A stretch of DNA of 64,000 nt, from assembly GCA_043785105.1 (NCBI GenBank), contig JAYVXO010000218.1, forward strand, positions 1-64,000. The letters are read 5' to 3'. The translations under genes and the position numbers were made by a program. The number at the start of each line of letters is the position of its first letter. The stretch's first letter is position 1. The notes below the pieces were generated by a model. The model saw only the letters and a list, made by a program, of their open reading frames with translations. It was not told the origin of the DNA and did not search any database. Origin of the DNA: Fimbriiglobus sp043785105 (GTDB lineage Bacteria > Planctomycetota > Planctomycetia > Gemmatales > Gemmataceae). Below are positions 55,269-63,733 of the stretch, in pieces.

Positions 55269-56732
55269 TCACTTCGCCTTCAGCGTGATGGCGTAGCTGC
55301 ACACGTTGTAGCGGCTCGGTTCGTCGCCGAAGGGGACGGGGGCGGACAGGGTGAAGGCGTTGCCGGTACAGGTGTAGTCGAAGGGTTTGTTGCGGACGGG
55401 GTCGTCGGGGACGGGGACGATGGTGATGTCCGTGAGCTTGGCGGGGAGTTGGCCGTTGGTTGTGGCACTGTGCAGGCGGATGGCTTCGATCACGCGGAGT
55501 GCGGCCACTTTTCGTTCGCTGCGGGCGCCGGAGAAAAAGACCCTTTCCGTTGCAGGTAACGTCAGCATGTAAAACGCCAGGACCGCGTCGGTTTCGTTTT
55601 CGGCGTGCATCTTCTTTTGCTTCTCAAGGTATTGCTTCAACCCCACGTCCGCATCGGGATAGGGCAGACCCAAGTATTTTCGTTGATCGTCGAGTAACTC
55701 CTGAAAGCGGTCGTAACCGTGCAACAACAGAACTTGTGCCTGGGGCGTCGCGTCGAGTTCTTTGGCCGTGTGGCCGCGTGCGAGTAGGTCTTTCGTCGCA
55801 TTCGCAAAATGGAACTTGATGTAACCGGCACGGTCGGTTTTGGCCACAAACTTCGAGAGCTTAGTCAGGTCCGGGTCTGGTCCAAGGAGTTGTTTCTCCG
55901 GGTTCTTGGCTTTCGCTAGTCGTTCGTCCAGGATGCGATTAGCTTGTTCGGCTGTCAGCGGCTTTTGGTTGATGATAAAGTGTTCGGGCGACACTGCATC
56001 GAAGTAGACCGCTTCCCCCTCGAACGCGATCCGTGAATCAATCAACGGGCGTGGCAGTGTGGTGAGTGCCCAATACAGGTTGGGTGAATCGGGGCGGGCG
56101 ATCCAATCTTCGACCCGCTCCAGGAGCGTGTTTTCCATCGCAAGGCCGACGAGCATCTGAATCAACGCACCGGCTTCGCCGTGGTGCTTCGCGGTTTGTA
56201 ACCCGACGCGGAGCCATTTCGCCGCTTCAGTGTAGTGGTTTTGCTTGAGTTCGAGTTTGACCTTCAAGCCTAAATACTGAATCGCTTCCCGAGCGGGGTG
56301 GATCTCGTTCAGAATTAAGCCGATTCCGTCGTTACCGCCGCGCGGCAGCAGTTCCCAGTCGCAGCGATCGCAATGGCTCGCTTTGTCCAGTTCCCGGAGC
56401 AGCGTGGAATAGGGTTGAAGGTGCTGTTCCAGCTTCATCACGTTGATCTTTTGAAGTGCGGATTCTTCAAACTTCGCCGTCGCGGTTTCGTGCTGCTTGG
56501 CTTCATCACCAATCTTTGCGGTGGGGCGGGTCGTGAACGCCCTCGGATATGCCAACGCCGCGTTGCCGGGGGTCTTTTCACGCAGCGTCGGTAGCAACGT
56601 GTACTTCAGCGATGGGCGAGGTTCGGCGGCCGGGGTGACGGTGAACTTCTTCACGAGCGTTGGGTCCGGTTGCGCGAAGACACCGAGGGGGAGCATCAAC
56701 ATTGTCAGAAATGCAAGGAGTCGCGGCATCAT
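55269..56732 (-). CDS. Secreted or periplasmic protein of unknown function
   Basis: A 487-residue protein with a signal peptide (MMPRLLAFLTMLMLPLGVFA) and a long helical region. It includes a Cys pair in HCDRCDWELLPRGG (near residue 120), a TPR-like line (YTEAAKWLRVGLQTAKHHGEA) and, at the end, a beta-rich pilin-like tail (NGQLPAKLTDI, PVPDDPVRNKPFDYTCTGNAFTL). The family is widespread in planctomycetes. It is third in the sigma factor operon, 3 bp after a membrane-protein gene. Confidence 0.78.
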   Translation of the reverse strand: MMPRLLAFLTMLMLPLGVFAQPDPTLVKKFTVTPAAEPRPSLKYTLLPTLREKTPGNAALAYPRAFTTRPTAKIGDEAKQHETATAKFEESALQKINVMKLEQHLQPYSTLLRELDKASHCDRCDWELLPRGGNDGIGLILNEIHPAREAIQYLGLKVKLELKQNHYTEAAKWLRVGLQTAKHHGEAGALIQMLVGLAMENTLLERVEDWIARPDSPNLYWALTTLPRPLIDSRIAFEGEAVYFDAVSPEHFIINQKPLTAEQANRILDERLAKAKNPEKQLLGPDPDLTKLSKFVAKTDRAGYIKFHFANATKDLLARGHTAKELDATPQAQVLLLHGYDRFQELLDDQRKYLGLPYPDADVGLKQYLEKQKKMHAENETDAVLAFYMLTLPATERVFFSGARSERKVAALRVIEAIRLHSATTNGQLPAKLTDITIVPVPDDPVRNKPFDYTCTGNAFTLSAPVPFGDEPSRYNVCSYAITLKAK

Positions 56733-56735
56733 GAA

Positions 56736-57296
56736 TCACTCGTCGTCGGGCAGTACGGGTGGCTTGGGCGGGAGGCGGTACGGGGCGGTCAGCACGCCAC
56801 GGGGTAGGTCGAGCGAGCGTTCCAACTCGGCAGGCGTGACGGTGCTAGCCGGTTGTTGCTTGGGGTTGGGCAACACATCGAGGCCCGCTGACAACACACT
56901 ATCACGAATTCGCAGATACTCGGTGAACTCCTTCGACCGTACAACGGAAGGCGAGACCGGCGAGGATTCTTCGGCTTGTTCTCGTGGCATCGGCGCGAGT
57001 TCGATTGGCACCACTGGTTGATCCCGATACACGATTCGCTCCACGACCTGCGGTTCCCGCGAAGTCGTCGGATAGAACCCCACCAGTACCACCCCGACAC
57101 CTCCACAGAGACAAGCGGCGGCAAACAGTCGTTGCCAGAACGCGATTGTGCCATCGCGGGAGGCGCGGCCGGCTTGGTACATCAATGTCGTCGTAGCCAT
57201 TGTAACGGACGCGGGTAGCAATCGTGCGAGTTCGCGGGCCAGCGGGTCGCCGGTGCAAAGGGGGTTCGGGTCGGGGTCAAAATCGCGGTCAACCAT
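56736..57296 (-). CDS. Single-pass membrane protein linked to an ECF sigma factor
   Basis: A 186-residue protein with a soluble N-terminal part (ELARLLPASVTMATTTLMYQ), one hydrophobic helix near residues 60-78 (RLFAAACLCGGVGVVLVGF) and a C-terminal extracytoplasmic tail rich in Pro, Ser and Glu. The position right after a sigma factor gene, with an 11-bp gap, and the topology make it a candidate anti-sigma factor or a component that it controls. No zinc-binding anti-sigma motif (H-x3-C-x2-C) is seen, so the anti-sigma role is unproven. Confidence 0.7.
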   Translation of the reverse strand: MVDRDFDPDPNPLCTGDPLARELARLLPASVTMATTTLMYQAGRASRDGTIAFWQRLFAAACLCGGVGVVLVGFYPTTSREPQVVERIVYRDQPVVPIELAPMPREQAEESSPVSPSVVRSKEFTEYLRIRDSVLSAGLDVLPNPKQQPASTVTPAELERSLDLPRGVLTAPYRLPPKPPVLPDDE

Positions 57297-57307
57297 TGGG
57301 CAATAAC

Positions 57308-57817
57308 CTATTCTGTTTTCGCGGCGCTCTTCTTCTTGGCAGTCTTCGGCACGCCGAGCCGTTCCCGAAGCATTTCTAACCCGGTCGCGAATCGGCGGTA
57401 CGCGGTGCTGGCGGAGCCGCCGACGTTCTCCGCAATCTGTTCAAACGTCAAGCCGCCCCACAAGTGGGCGACCATGATTTCGCGGATTTCCAGGGGTAAT
57501 TCTGCCAGGGCCACGGCGGCGGCGTGGGCGTCGAGTCCGGTCGGGTCGTCCGGCGGCTGGAACCAACCGGGGGTCCGCTCCGCAGCGCGAGTTTCGTATT
57601 TTTGTCGTCGTCGGGCCGCGCGACTGGCGTCAATCGCCCCATTGCGGACCACACGATACAACCAGGGCACGAGATTTTCCGGCGTCGTGTGTTGCCGAGC
57701 GAGTTTGAGGAAGGCGCCTTGGACGACATCCTCCGGAACAGCACACCACTGTCGCGCGTACAGCACCAAGGCCGGCGCGTGCCGATTAATCAACGCCGTC
57801 AGTTGCTCCGGTCCCAT
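57308..57817 (-). CDS. ECF-type RNA polymerase sigma factor
   Basis: A 169-residue extracytoplasmic-function sigma factor. Region 2 includes EDVVQGAFLKLARQ and PENLVPWLYRVVRNGAIDASRAARRR; region 4 is ALAELPLEIREIMVAHLWGG followed by the helix-turn-helix LTFEQIAENVGGSASTAYRRFATGLEMLRE. The start was set at MGPEQLTALINRHAP because the helix begins there; a GTG 13 codons upstream is possible. Two genes for membrane or exported proteins follow within 11 and 3 bp, as an operon. It is divergent from pxpB. Confidence 0.9.
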   Translation of the reverse strand: MGPEQLTALINRHAPALVLYARQWCAVPEDVVQGAFLKLARQHTTPENLVPWLYRVVRNGAIDASRAARRRQKYETRAAERTPGWFQPPDDPTGLDAHAAAVALAELPLEIREIMVAHLWGGLTFEQIAENVGGSASTAYRRFATGLEMLRERLGVPKTAKKKSAAKTE

Positions 57818-57881
57818 CTCAGAGATTGTAACGCCCGCCACGCCCAGGGATTTCACGGTTCCAAATTATACAACATCCACT

Positions 57882-58550
57882 ATGACCATCACCCCACTCG
57901 GCGATCAAGCGGCAATCGTGTATTTTGCGGACGAATCCACCGCCGTGGCGTTCGCTGCGACGGTGCGAGCCAGCAACCCAGCATGGCTGTTCGACGTGGT
58001 GCCAGCCTATGCAAGTGTCGGCGTGTTCTTTGATGCGGACCAGATTCAGTTGCCCGTCGTCGTGGAATGGCTGAAGGCCACGGCGAAGACGATGCCCCGG
58101 CACGCCGTGGCAACTCCAGCGCGCCGATTTGTCATTCCCGTCTGTTACGAACGGCAGTTGGACTTAGCAAATGTCGCCGACGTGACCGGCTTAACTGCTG
58201 AGCAAATCATCACACTGCACACCACGACCGAGTTCACGGTTTACGCCATCGGGTTCGTGCCAGGGTTTCCCTACATGGGCTACCTGCCGGAACCGTTGCG
58301 TGGGGTGCCGCGATTGGCCACCCCCCGGTTACGAGTGGAACCCGGCAGCGTCGGCTTAACCGGCAAGCAAACCGCCATCTACCCGCTCCCCCGCCCCGGT
58401 GGCTGGAACATCATCGGCCGCACCCCGCTCACCATCGTCGATGTCGCCGACGGCTACTTCCCCCTCCGCGTCGGCGACCGCGTTCAGTTTCAACGCATCG
58501 ACGAAGCCGAGTACACACGGCAGGAAGGCGACCGATTGGCACCACAGTAA
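57882..58550 (+). CDS. pxpB: 5-oxoprolinase subunit B (PxpB/KipI family)
   Basis: A 222-residue protein of the KipI/PxpB family. Characteristic lines are ITPLGDQAAIVYFADE at the N-terminus, VYAIGFVPGFPYMGYLPE in the middle and GSVGLTGKQTAIYPLPRPGGWNIIGRTPL. With PxpA and PxpC it forms 5-oxoprolinase, which opens pyroglutamate using ATP; in Bacillus KipI inhibits the kinase KinA. PxpC and PxpA genes are not adjacent here, so this copy is isolated or the partners are elsewhere. Its start lies 64 bp from the sigma factor start. Confidence 0.88.
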   Translation: MTITPLGDQAAIVYFADESTAVAFAATVRASNPAWLFDVVPAYASVGVFFDADQIQLPVVVEWLKATAKTMPRHAVATPARRFVIPVCYERQLDLANVADVTGLTAEQIITLHTTTEFTVYAIGFVPGFPYMGYLPEPLRGVPRLATPRLRVEPGSVGLTGKQTAIYPLPRPGGWNIIGRTPLTIVDVADGYFPLRVGDRVQFQRIDEAEYTRQEGDRLAPQ

Positions 58551-58607
58551 ATTGGTAAGCGTCACGATTGTTAATGGAAAATTTGTTCCCGTTTCCTGGA
58601 CACTGGT

Positions 58608-58797
58608 TTTCAACCCCAACGGGGTTGTTCCCTTAGCCCAGGGTTGAGGAGGCTCTGCGACGATTACCCTGGGTGACTGTTCCCAACACCAGCAGGATTT
58701 CGCGTGCGGAGGTTTCCTTCCCACGGCGGAAGCCTCCCAGGGTAACGGACCTTCGGCCCGCAACCCTGGGCTAATGGAACAACCCCGTTGGGGTAGA
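58608..58797. repeat. Intergenic inverted repeat (AACCCCAACGGGG / CCCAGGGTT type)
   Basis: Outer arms TTCAACCCCAACGGGGTTGT and AACAACCCCGTTGGGGTAGAA enclose TTAGCCCAGGGTTG/CAACCCTGGGCTAA and smaller GGAGG/CCTCC stems. The composition recalls the CCCAGGGT layer of 4387-4892, but the outside arms differ. It is downstream of pxpB; from 58800 to 58976 no gene is seen. Confidence 0.75.
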
Positions 58798-58976
58798 AAA
58801 CGAAGATCAATAGACAAACTTCCACCAACAAATGTGCCGCTTACCCCAGTATTTTCATTCTGTTTCGTGCCTTCGTGTTTTCGTGATCCATTTGTCTTCT
58901 CTTGGAAACTGTTCACGGGGTCAAATGCCGGAAAACAACGGCGGTTTCGTACAGCATAAACCTGATTTACCCGGTT

Positions 58977-61346
58977 TTATCCTACGTAGACGCCGCTTGG
59001 CACGCTGACGCTGAACGGGTCGAAGTCTTGGTCGGGGGTGGGGCTGGAGATGGTGAGGAGGTTGGTAGCTTTGTAAACCCGGACTCGGGCGGTTTCGCCA
59101 TCGCCGCTGCCGGTTGTGAGGTCGGCGCGACCATCGCCGTCCACGTCGTTGAGGGCCACCCGAACGCCACCACGCGAACTGGTATCTCCGGCAAAGAAGT
59201 TGGCGATTTGGGCCGCGGCGGGGAGGGTGTCGAGTGAACTCAAGTTCGTTGTCGCAGCGAGCAGTTTCCCGTCATAGATTCGCACTCGTGGCGCACCACC
59301 GGGACCGCCGCCGAAGGCCAAATCGGCCACGCCGTCACTGTTAATATCACCAGCAGCAATGAACGTTCCGTTGCGCAGTGTCGGTTCAAAGGCGAAGAAG
59401 TTTTGCAACTGAGTGGGGCTACCGGACCGCACGGATTTGCCGTCCCAAATCGTGACGCGCGGGCCGCCGCCGAACCCGGCAGCGACGATAATGTCCGGCA
59501 CGCCATCACCCGTCACGTCCCCGGCGGCGGGGCGGGCACCACCCCGGAAGGCCGGGTCGTCGATACCCAAGAAGCGGACGATCTGCGCCGCGTCCAGCTT
59601 CAGCCCACTTGTCAGTTTCGCGCCGTCGTAGATTGCCGTGACCGGCCCGCCGCCTTGGTCGGGTGTCACGATCACGTCGGCCTTGCCATCCCCGTTCAGA
59701 TCGGCAGTGGCGATGAAGATACCGCCGGTGAATGACGGTTCAAACGCGGAGAAATCGTTGATGACCAACTTGGTTTTGCCGTCCAACACGACGAACCGCG
59801 AACCGCCGCCCGGCCCCACGCCGCCGATGTAATCGGGGACGCCGTCGCCGTTCACGTCCGCCGTGGCCACCCGCACCGTGCCCGTAAAGTTGGGGAAAAA
59901 GTTCAGCGTGTCCGTGGGAATGTAAACGCCGCTAGTGGGGTTCAGTACCCGTGCCGTGCCGTTCGCCACCCCACCGGCGAGAATCGGTTGCGGCGCTGTC
60001 GGGTTCCCGAACAGCCGTACCACCGCGATGTCACCGAGGAAGTTCGCGCCGCCGGTGTCCGCGCTGCCCGCCAGAATCACGCGGCCATCGGCTTGCACGG
60101 CAACGGCGTTCGCTACGTCGTTGTTACGGCCACCTTGGTTGAACGCGATCGTCGTTTTGCCACCCGTGCCGAACGTGGTATCGAGCGCCCCATCGGGACT
60201 CAACCGGGCTGCCGCGAAATCGCCGTTGGTTGTTGGGGCGATGCCACCCGCGAGGACGATGCGGTTATCGGACTGGAGTGCCACCCCGTTGACCGTTGCC
60301 AAGTTGCTCCCGCCCGCCGCGAAGTCGATCGTCGAAGCCCCGTTCGTGCCGAAGGTTTTGTCCACGCTGCCGTCGGTGTTCATCCGCACAACAGCAAACG
60401 CGGAACGAGCCTGGGCGTTCGCGGTCCCCGCCACGATTATCTTGCCGCTACTTTGCAGGGCAACACCACTGGCGCTATCGTCGTTGTTGCCACCGAGGTT
60501 GAAGTCAAACGTGGTCTTCCCAGTCGTGGCAAAAGTCTTGTCAAGGCTACCGTCCGCGTTGAGCCGCACGATTGCAAAGTCGTTTCCGGTGGCCGTGTCG
60601 GCGGTCCCGACGATGACGAGTTTGGTGTCGGCTTGCTGCAAGACCGCCGTAGCGATGTCCGAATTCGACCGCCCCAGATCGAAGCCGACGGTGAGTTTAC
60701 CATCGACATCAAACGACGTGTCCAAGCTGCCGTTGGTGTTCAACCGCACCACGCCGAAATCGTACCCGGAGGCCGTCTCGACTTGCCCGACCAACACGAT
60801 CTTGCCGTCGGCTTGCAGCGTGATTGCCTTGGCACTGTCGTCGTTCAAGCCGCCTAAGTCGAAGGGAATCGTCGCCTTGCCACCCGTTCCGAACGTCGTG
60901 TCGAGCGTGCCATCGGCGTTCAGCCGTGTCACCGCAAAGTCGTTACTCGTCGAAGTCGCGTACCCGGCGAGGACGATTTTGCCATCGACTTGAATCGCCA
61001 CACTCGTGGCCACGGAACTGGTCGCCACGGAGTTGGCGGCGAAGGCCACGGTGGCTTTCCCGGCGCCGCCAAATGTCGTGTCCAGCGACCCGTCCAAGTT
61101 CAACCGCACCGCCGCGAAGTTCGACCCGCCGGTTACGGCCACATCCCCCACGACCACGATCCGCCCGTTCGACTGAACCGCAATCGCCCGCGCTTCATCC
61201 AGGTTCGTGCCCCCCAAGTTGAAGCCGATCTGCACGCGGCCACTATTCCCAAAAGTCGAGTCCAGTGTTCCCGCGCTGGCAGGCACGGAGCGGTCTTCCA
61301 ACCCCATAAGCGCAAGCCGAGCAAACCGATTCGAGGAGATTGCCAT
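58977..61346 (-). CDS. Secreted delta-60-repeat / FG-GAP protein with LEDRSVPA motif
   Basis: A 789-residue exported protein. The N-terminus has ARLALMGLEDRSVPA (LEDRSVPA at residues 16-23). Seven delta-60-type repeats follow (each with LDTTFG and AVQxDGKIVLAG-like lines, about residues 27-470), and then FG-GAP blades (VRVATADVNGDGVPDYIGG, VALNDVDGDGRADLTTG) to the end GVYVG. Delta-60 repeats probably build a beta-propeller. The start at MAISSN is supported by AAGGAACC. The C-terminal FG-GAP half resembles that of the giant at 34216, so the two share a domain. The function is probably surface binding. Confidence 0.9.
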   Translation of the reverse strand: MAISSNRFARLALMGLEDRSVPASAGTLDSTFGNSGRVQIGFNLGGTNLDEARAIAVQSNGRIVVVGDVAVTGGSNFAAVRLNLDGSLDTTFGGAGKATVAFAANSVATSSVATSVAIQVDGKIVLAGYATSTSNDFAVTRLNADGTLDTTFGTGGKATIPFDLGGLNDDSAKAITLQADGKIVLVGQVETASGYDFGVVRLNTNGSLDTSFDVDGKLTVGFDLGRSNSDIATAVLQQADTKLVIVGTADTATGNDFAIVRLNADGSLDKTFATTGKTTFDFNLGGNNDDSASGVALQSSGKIIVAGTANAQARSAFAVVRMNTDGSVDKTFGTNGASTIDFAAGGSNLATVNGVALQSDNRIVLAGGIAPTTNGDFAAARLSPDGALDTTFGTGGKTTIAFNQGGRNNDVANAVAVQADGRVILAGSADTGGANFLGDIAVVRLFGNPTAPQPILAGGVANGTARVLNPTSGVYIPTDTLNFFPNFTGTVRVATADVNGDGVPDYIGGVGPGGGSRFVVLDGKTKLVINDFSAFEPSFTGGIFIATADLNGDGKADVIVTPDQGGGPVTAIYDGAKLTSGLKLDAAQIVRFLGIDDPAFRGGARPAAGDVTGDGVPDIIVAAGFGGGPRVTIWDGKSVRSGSPTQLQNFFAFEPTLRNGTFIAAGDINSDGVADLAFGGGPGGAPRVRIYDGKLLAATTNLSSLDTLPAAAQIANFFAGDTSSRGGVRVALNDVDGDGRADLTTGSGDGETARVRVYKATNLLTISSPTPDQDFDPFSVSVPSGVYVG

Positions 61347-61490
61347 GTTCGTGGTTCCTTGGGACGAAATCGCCACTGTTATCGCACAACTTAACCAGAA
61401 ACGCCCATTGTAGGGAATGGCGATTTGGTGGGAGAAAGTATGGAGAATTGGCTAACTAGGCGATCGAAACACGCTACCGAAATGCAAAAC

Positions 61491-61535
61491 GGCTTGTGGC
61501 CGGAGACTACCTCTTGGTGTCTCCGGCCACAAGCC
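61491..61535 (-). terminator. Hairpin terminator downstream of the lipoprotein gene
   Basis: A perfect 17-bp stem (GGCTTGTGGCCGGAGAC and its complement) around an 11-nt loop lies 37 bp after the stop of the minus-strand lipoprotein gene. On that strand it is followed by GTTTTG. Confidence 0.8.
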
Positions 61536-61571
61536 ATTTAGGCCGACTGAAAACGATAACGCGATCGCCAA

Positions 61572-62033
61572 TCATTTGGGGATCATGATATCGAAGGTGT
61601 TCGGCCCTTTTGCGATGGTAGTTGTGAGTCCCGAAGTTTCAGGATTGAAGAACTTCTCGGGCACGTCAACAAACTTCGGGCCTTCGATCTTCTTGCTCTT
61701 AGCCGGGTCCGCAGCTGCGGAGTTTTGTTGCATAATTTTGGTCTGAAAATCGCCGCGGGCCGCCGAAGTGTTGACCCCGATTTTGACCTCACCGATCGGT
61801 ACACTGTCCAGCTTGTATTTACCGTTTTCGTTCACTTTGCCCTGGGAAGTTCCACTGGAGCTTGTGACCAAGATCATGGCAAATTCGAGTTTTTCAGTCC
61901 CGAATGTGACGGTGCCTTCAAGAGTTGCCCCAGTATCTGGGAGCCGATCTCCTTGACCGGCTCCACAGGACATTATTAGCAGTGCCGAAAATGCAACAAT
62001 TACCATACTGAACGGACGGACGAACCGAGTCAT
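61572..62033 (-). CDS. Putative lipoprotein with carboxypeptidase-regulatory-like fold
   Basis: A 153-residue protein. The lipobox is LIMSCG near residue 23 after a hydrophobic stretch, so it is likely lipid-modified. The mature part begins LEGTVTFGTEKLEFAMILV and has GKYKLDSVPIGEVKIGVNT, typical of the small beta-sandwich domains found after lipoboxes in planctomycetes. It lies between two hairpin terminators and downstream of a DUF1559 gene on the same strand, in an arrangement often seen in this group. Confidence 0.85.
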   Translation of the reverse strand: MTRFVRPFSMVIVAFSALLIMSCGAGQGDRLPDTGATLEGTVTFGTEKLEFAMILVTSSSGTSQGKVNENGKYKLDSVPIGEVKIGVNTSAARGDFQTKIMQQNSAAADPAKSKKIEGPKFVDVPEKFFNPETSGLTTTIAKGPNTFDIMIPK

Positions 62034-62072
62034 AGAACCCCCTGGAATAGAAAATCGAGGTCATGCAAAAAA

Positions 62073-62099
62073 GGTGGGCAAAGAACGACTTTGCCCACC
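62073..62099 (-). terminator. Strong terminator between DUF1559 and lipoprotein genes
   Basis: A perfect 11-bp stem (GGTGGGCAAAG with its complement) and a 5-nt loop, followed on the minus strand by six T. It directly follows the stop codon of the DUF1559 gene. Read-through may supply the lipoprotein gene. Confidence 0.9.
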
Positions 62100-62127
62100 C
62101 CGTGTTTGGTTCAATGAACCGGAGTGG

Positions 62128-63237
62128 TTAGTTGTCCAAGGAGAAAGTTTCACCACCGTTTGGAGTCACAGCAGCACTCCAAGCGTTAATCGAAATCGAC
62201 GTGCTGATGTTCCGAACACTACCGTCGCCCAGCAGGCATTGGTTGCCAGATGACGACAGCGGGTAGATGTTGTAGAAGTTCTGTTGGTTGGCCACAAGTT
62301 TACGGCGTGGCGGTTGGAACGTCTCGAATTGATTTGCTCCAAACTTACAGGTTCCCTGCCACCATTGGCCGTACTCATCGTCCCAAGTAACACTTGGATC
62401 GTTACACGTTGCCCCGAAGAACGGAATGCCGGTTTCAGGCGTATCCGTCGTGGCCCACATGTTGATCCCACCTTGCTGAGCACCGTTAGAACCTGTAATT
62501 CCCCAATCCTTGTAAACCATCGTGCCTTGGCCGGTGACGGCTTGCTTTTCAATCACAAACATCGTGTTGGAAAGACCATCGGTGATCGACGAAATCTTAG
62601 CAGTGCCCGCACCCATGTGCCTCCAGTTCACTTTCCACGCTTCCCAACCGACTGCTGCAGTTCCGAAAACTCGGCAGTTTGGTACATAGCTCACGAGAGC
62701 CATCTTGAACGGGATGCCGTTGGGATGAGTCGTGTAGGGCCAGGACCAATTGACTTCTTTGTAAGGACTGGCGTCAAGCGGCGCGGTGTAGACCTTCGGT
62801 AACTCCGTGCCAACAAGTTTCGTCCTGTCGCTCCGACGATTTCCCATCAGGTACCACTGATAGCCGGCAAGATCCTTGTACAGGTTATCCTGCTCAACAT
62901 AGGGCAGCAAACAGTAGAAGAACGAGGTCTTGTCACTGCCTGCCGTTGCTTGGCTGTAAGGCACATACGGGCCGTTGTACTTGGCCGAGGCTGCCTCGTT
63001 GAACGTGGACCACTGGTTGACACAGATTGGTGGGAATGCGCCCATAGCGTCGTGAGCGCTGTGGATAGCAATACCGATCTGCTTCAGGTTGTTCTGCGAT
63101 TGGCTACGAGCAGCCGCTTCCCGAACCTTTTGCACGGCGGGCAATAATAGCCCAATCAGGATGGCGATGATCGCAATCACCACCAGAAGTTCGATCAGCG
63201 TAAACGCGGATCGACGCATCGGGAGAGACCGACGCAT
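62128..63237 (-). CDS. DUF1559 pilin-like secreted protein
   Basis: A 369-residue pilin-like protein with a canonical leader MRRSAFTLIELLVVIAIIAI near residues 7-26, then GLLLPAVQKVREAAARSQSQNNLKQIGIAIHSAHD and the DUF1559 end CLLGDGSVRNISTSIS. GGAGG about 6 nt upstream fixes the start at MRRSLP, 45 codons inside the open frame. Its upstream region is unusually AT-rich. The lipoprotein gene follows after a terminator. Confidence 0.93.
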   Translation of the reverse strand: MRRSLPMRRSAFTLIELLVVIAIIAILIGLLLPAVQKVREAAARSQSQNNLKQIGIAIHSAHDAMGAFPPICVNQWSTFNEAASAKYNGPYVPYSQATAGSDKTSFFYCLLPYVEQDNLYKDLAGYQWYLMGNRRSDRTKLVGTELPKVYTAPLDASPYKEVNWSWPYTTHPNGIPFKMALVSYVPNCRVFGTAAVGWEAWKVNWRHMGAGTAKISSITDGLSNTMFVIEKQAVTGQGTMVYKDWGITGSNGAQQGGINMWATTDTPETGIPFFGATCNDPSVTWDDEYGQWWQGTCKFGANQFETFQPPRRKLVANQQNFYNIYPLSSSGNQCLLGDGSVRNISTSISINAWSAAVTPNGGETFSLDN

Positions 63238-63733
63238 GGAAGACCTCCAAGAGAGAGGGGACATAAGTATGGAAAACTGTGGGGGAAAATCCCGCAGGCC
63301 ATAGCCGCTGATAACGAGAACGGGCGAAAACAAAACTGACTTCAAACAGTTATTCGCAACTCGTGCGAACAACTGCGAAAAGTTCGCAAGCTGAGTATTT
63401 ATACTCTATCGACATGAAAACTTCTTCGACAAGACCACTTGGCTGAAATAGTCAACCAAATGGGGTTTTGTTCGGAAAATCGACTGAAATGACTGTGGAA
63501 TTTTATGTGAAGTAATAGTAAAGGAAGCTTAGAATTGTAATATTATCATGTTTCTACACTTGCGATTCGGAGAACGACAAAAAGTCACTTTATCTTGCGG
63601 CACTCGGCATAAATCATTCTGTTCAGCGAGTGACACAGCATCGCAGAGTCAATTCCACAAACTGCCCGCCGTGCCACAAAACTCCAACCCGTCGAAGCCT
63701 TGCGGGCAATGTGGCGCCGCTTCGGACACTTGG
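63238..63733. promoter_or_regulatory. AT-rich upstream region of the DUF1559 gene
   Basis: No credible gene is present between the DUF1559 start and the end of truD. The stretch is clearly richer in A and T than the rest of the window (for example TTAGAATTGTAATATTATCA near 63530) and presumably carries the DUF1559 promoter. No sharp promoter boxes could be named. Confidence 0.4.

Noticed and set aside
59935..60993. A 352-codon plus-strand frame opposite the delta-60 protein
   Set aside because: The periodic composition comes from the repeated domains of the real minus-strand gene; there is no start signal or domain.
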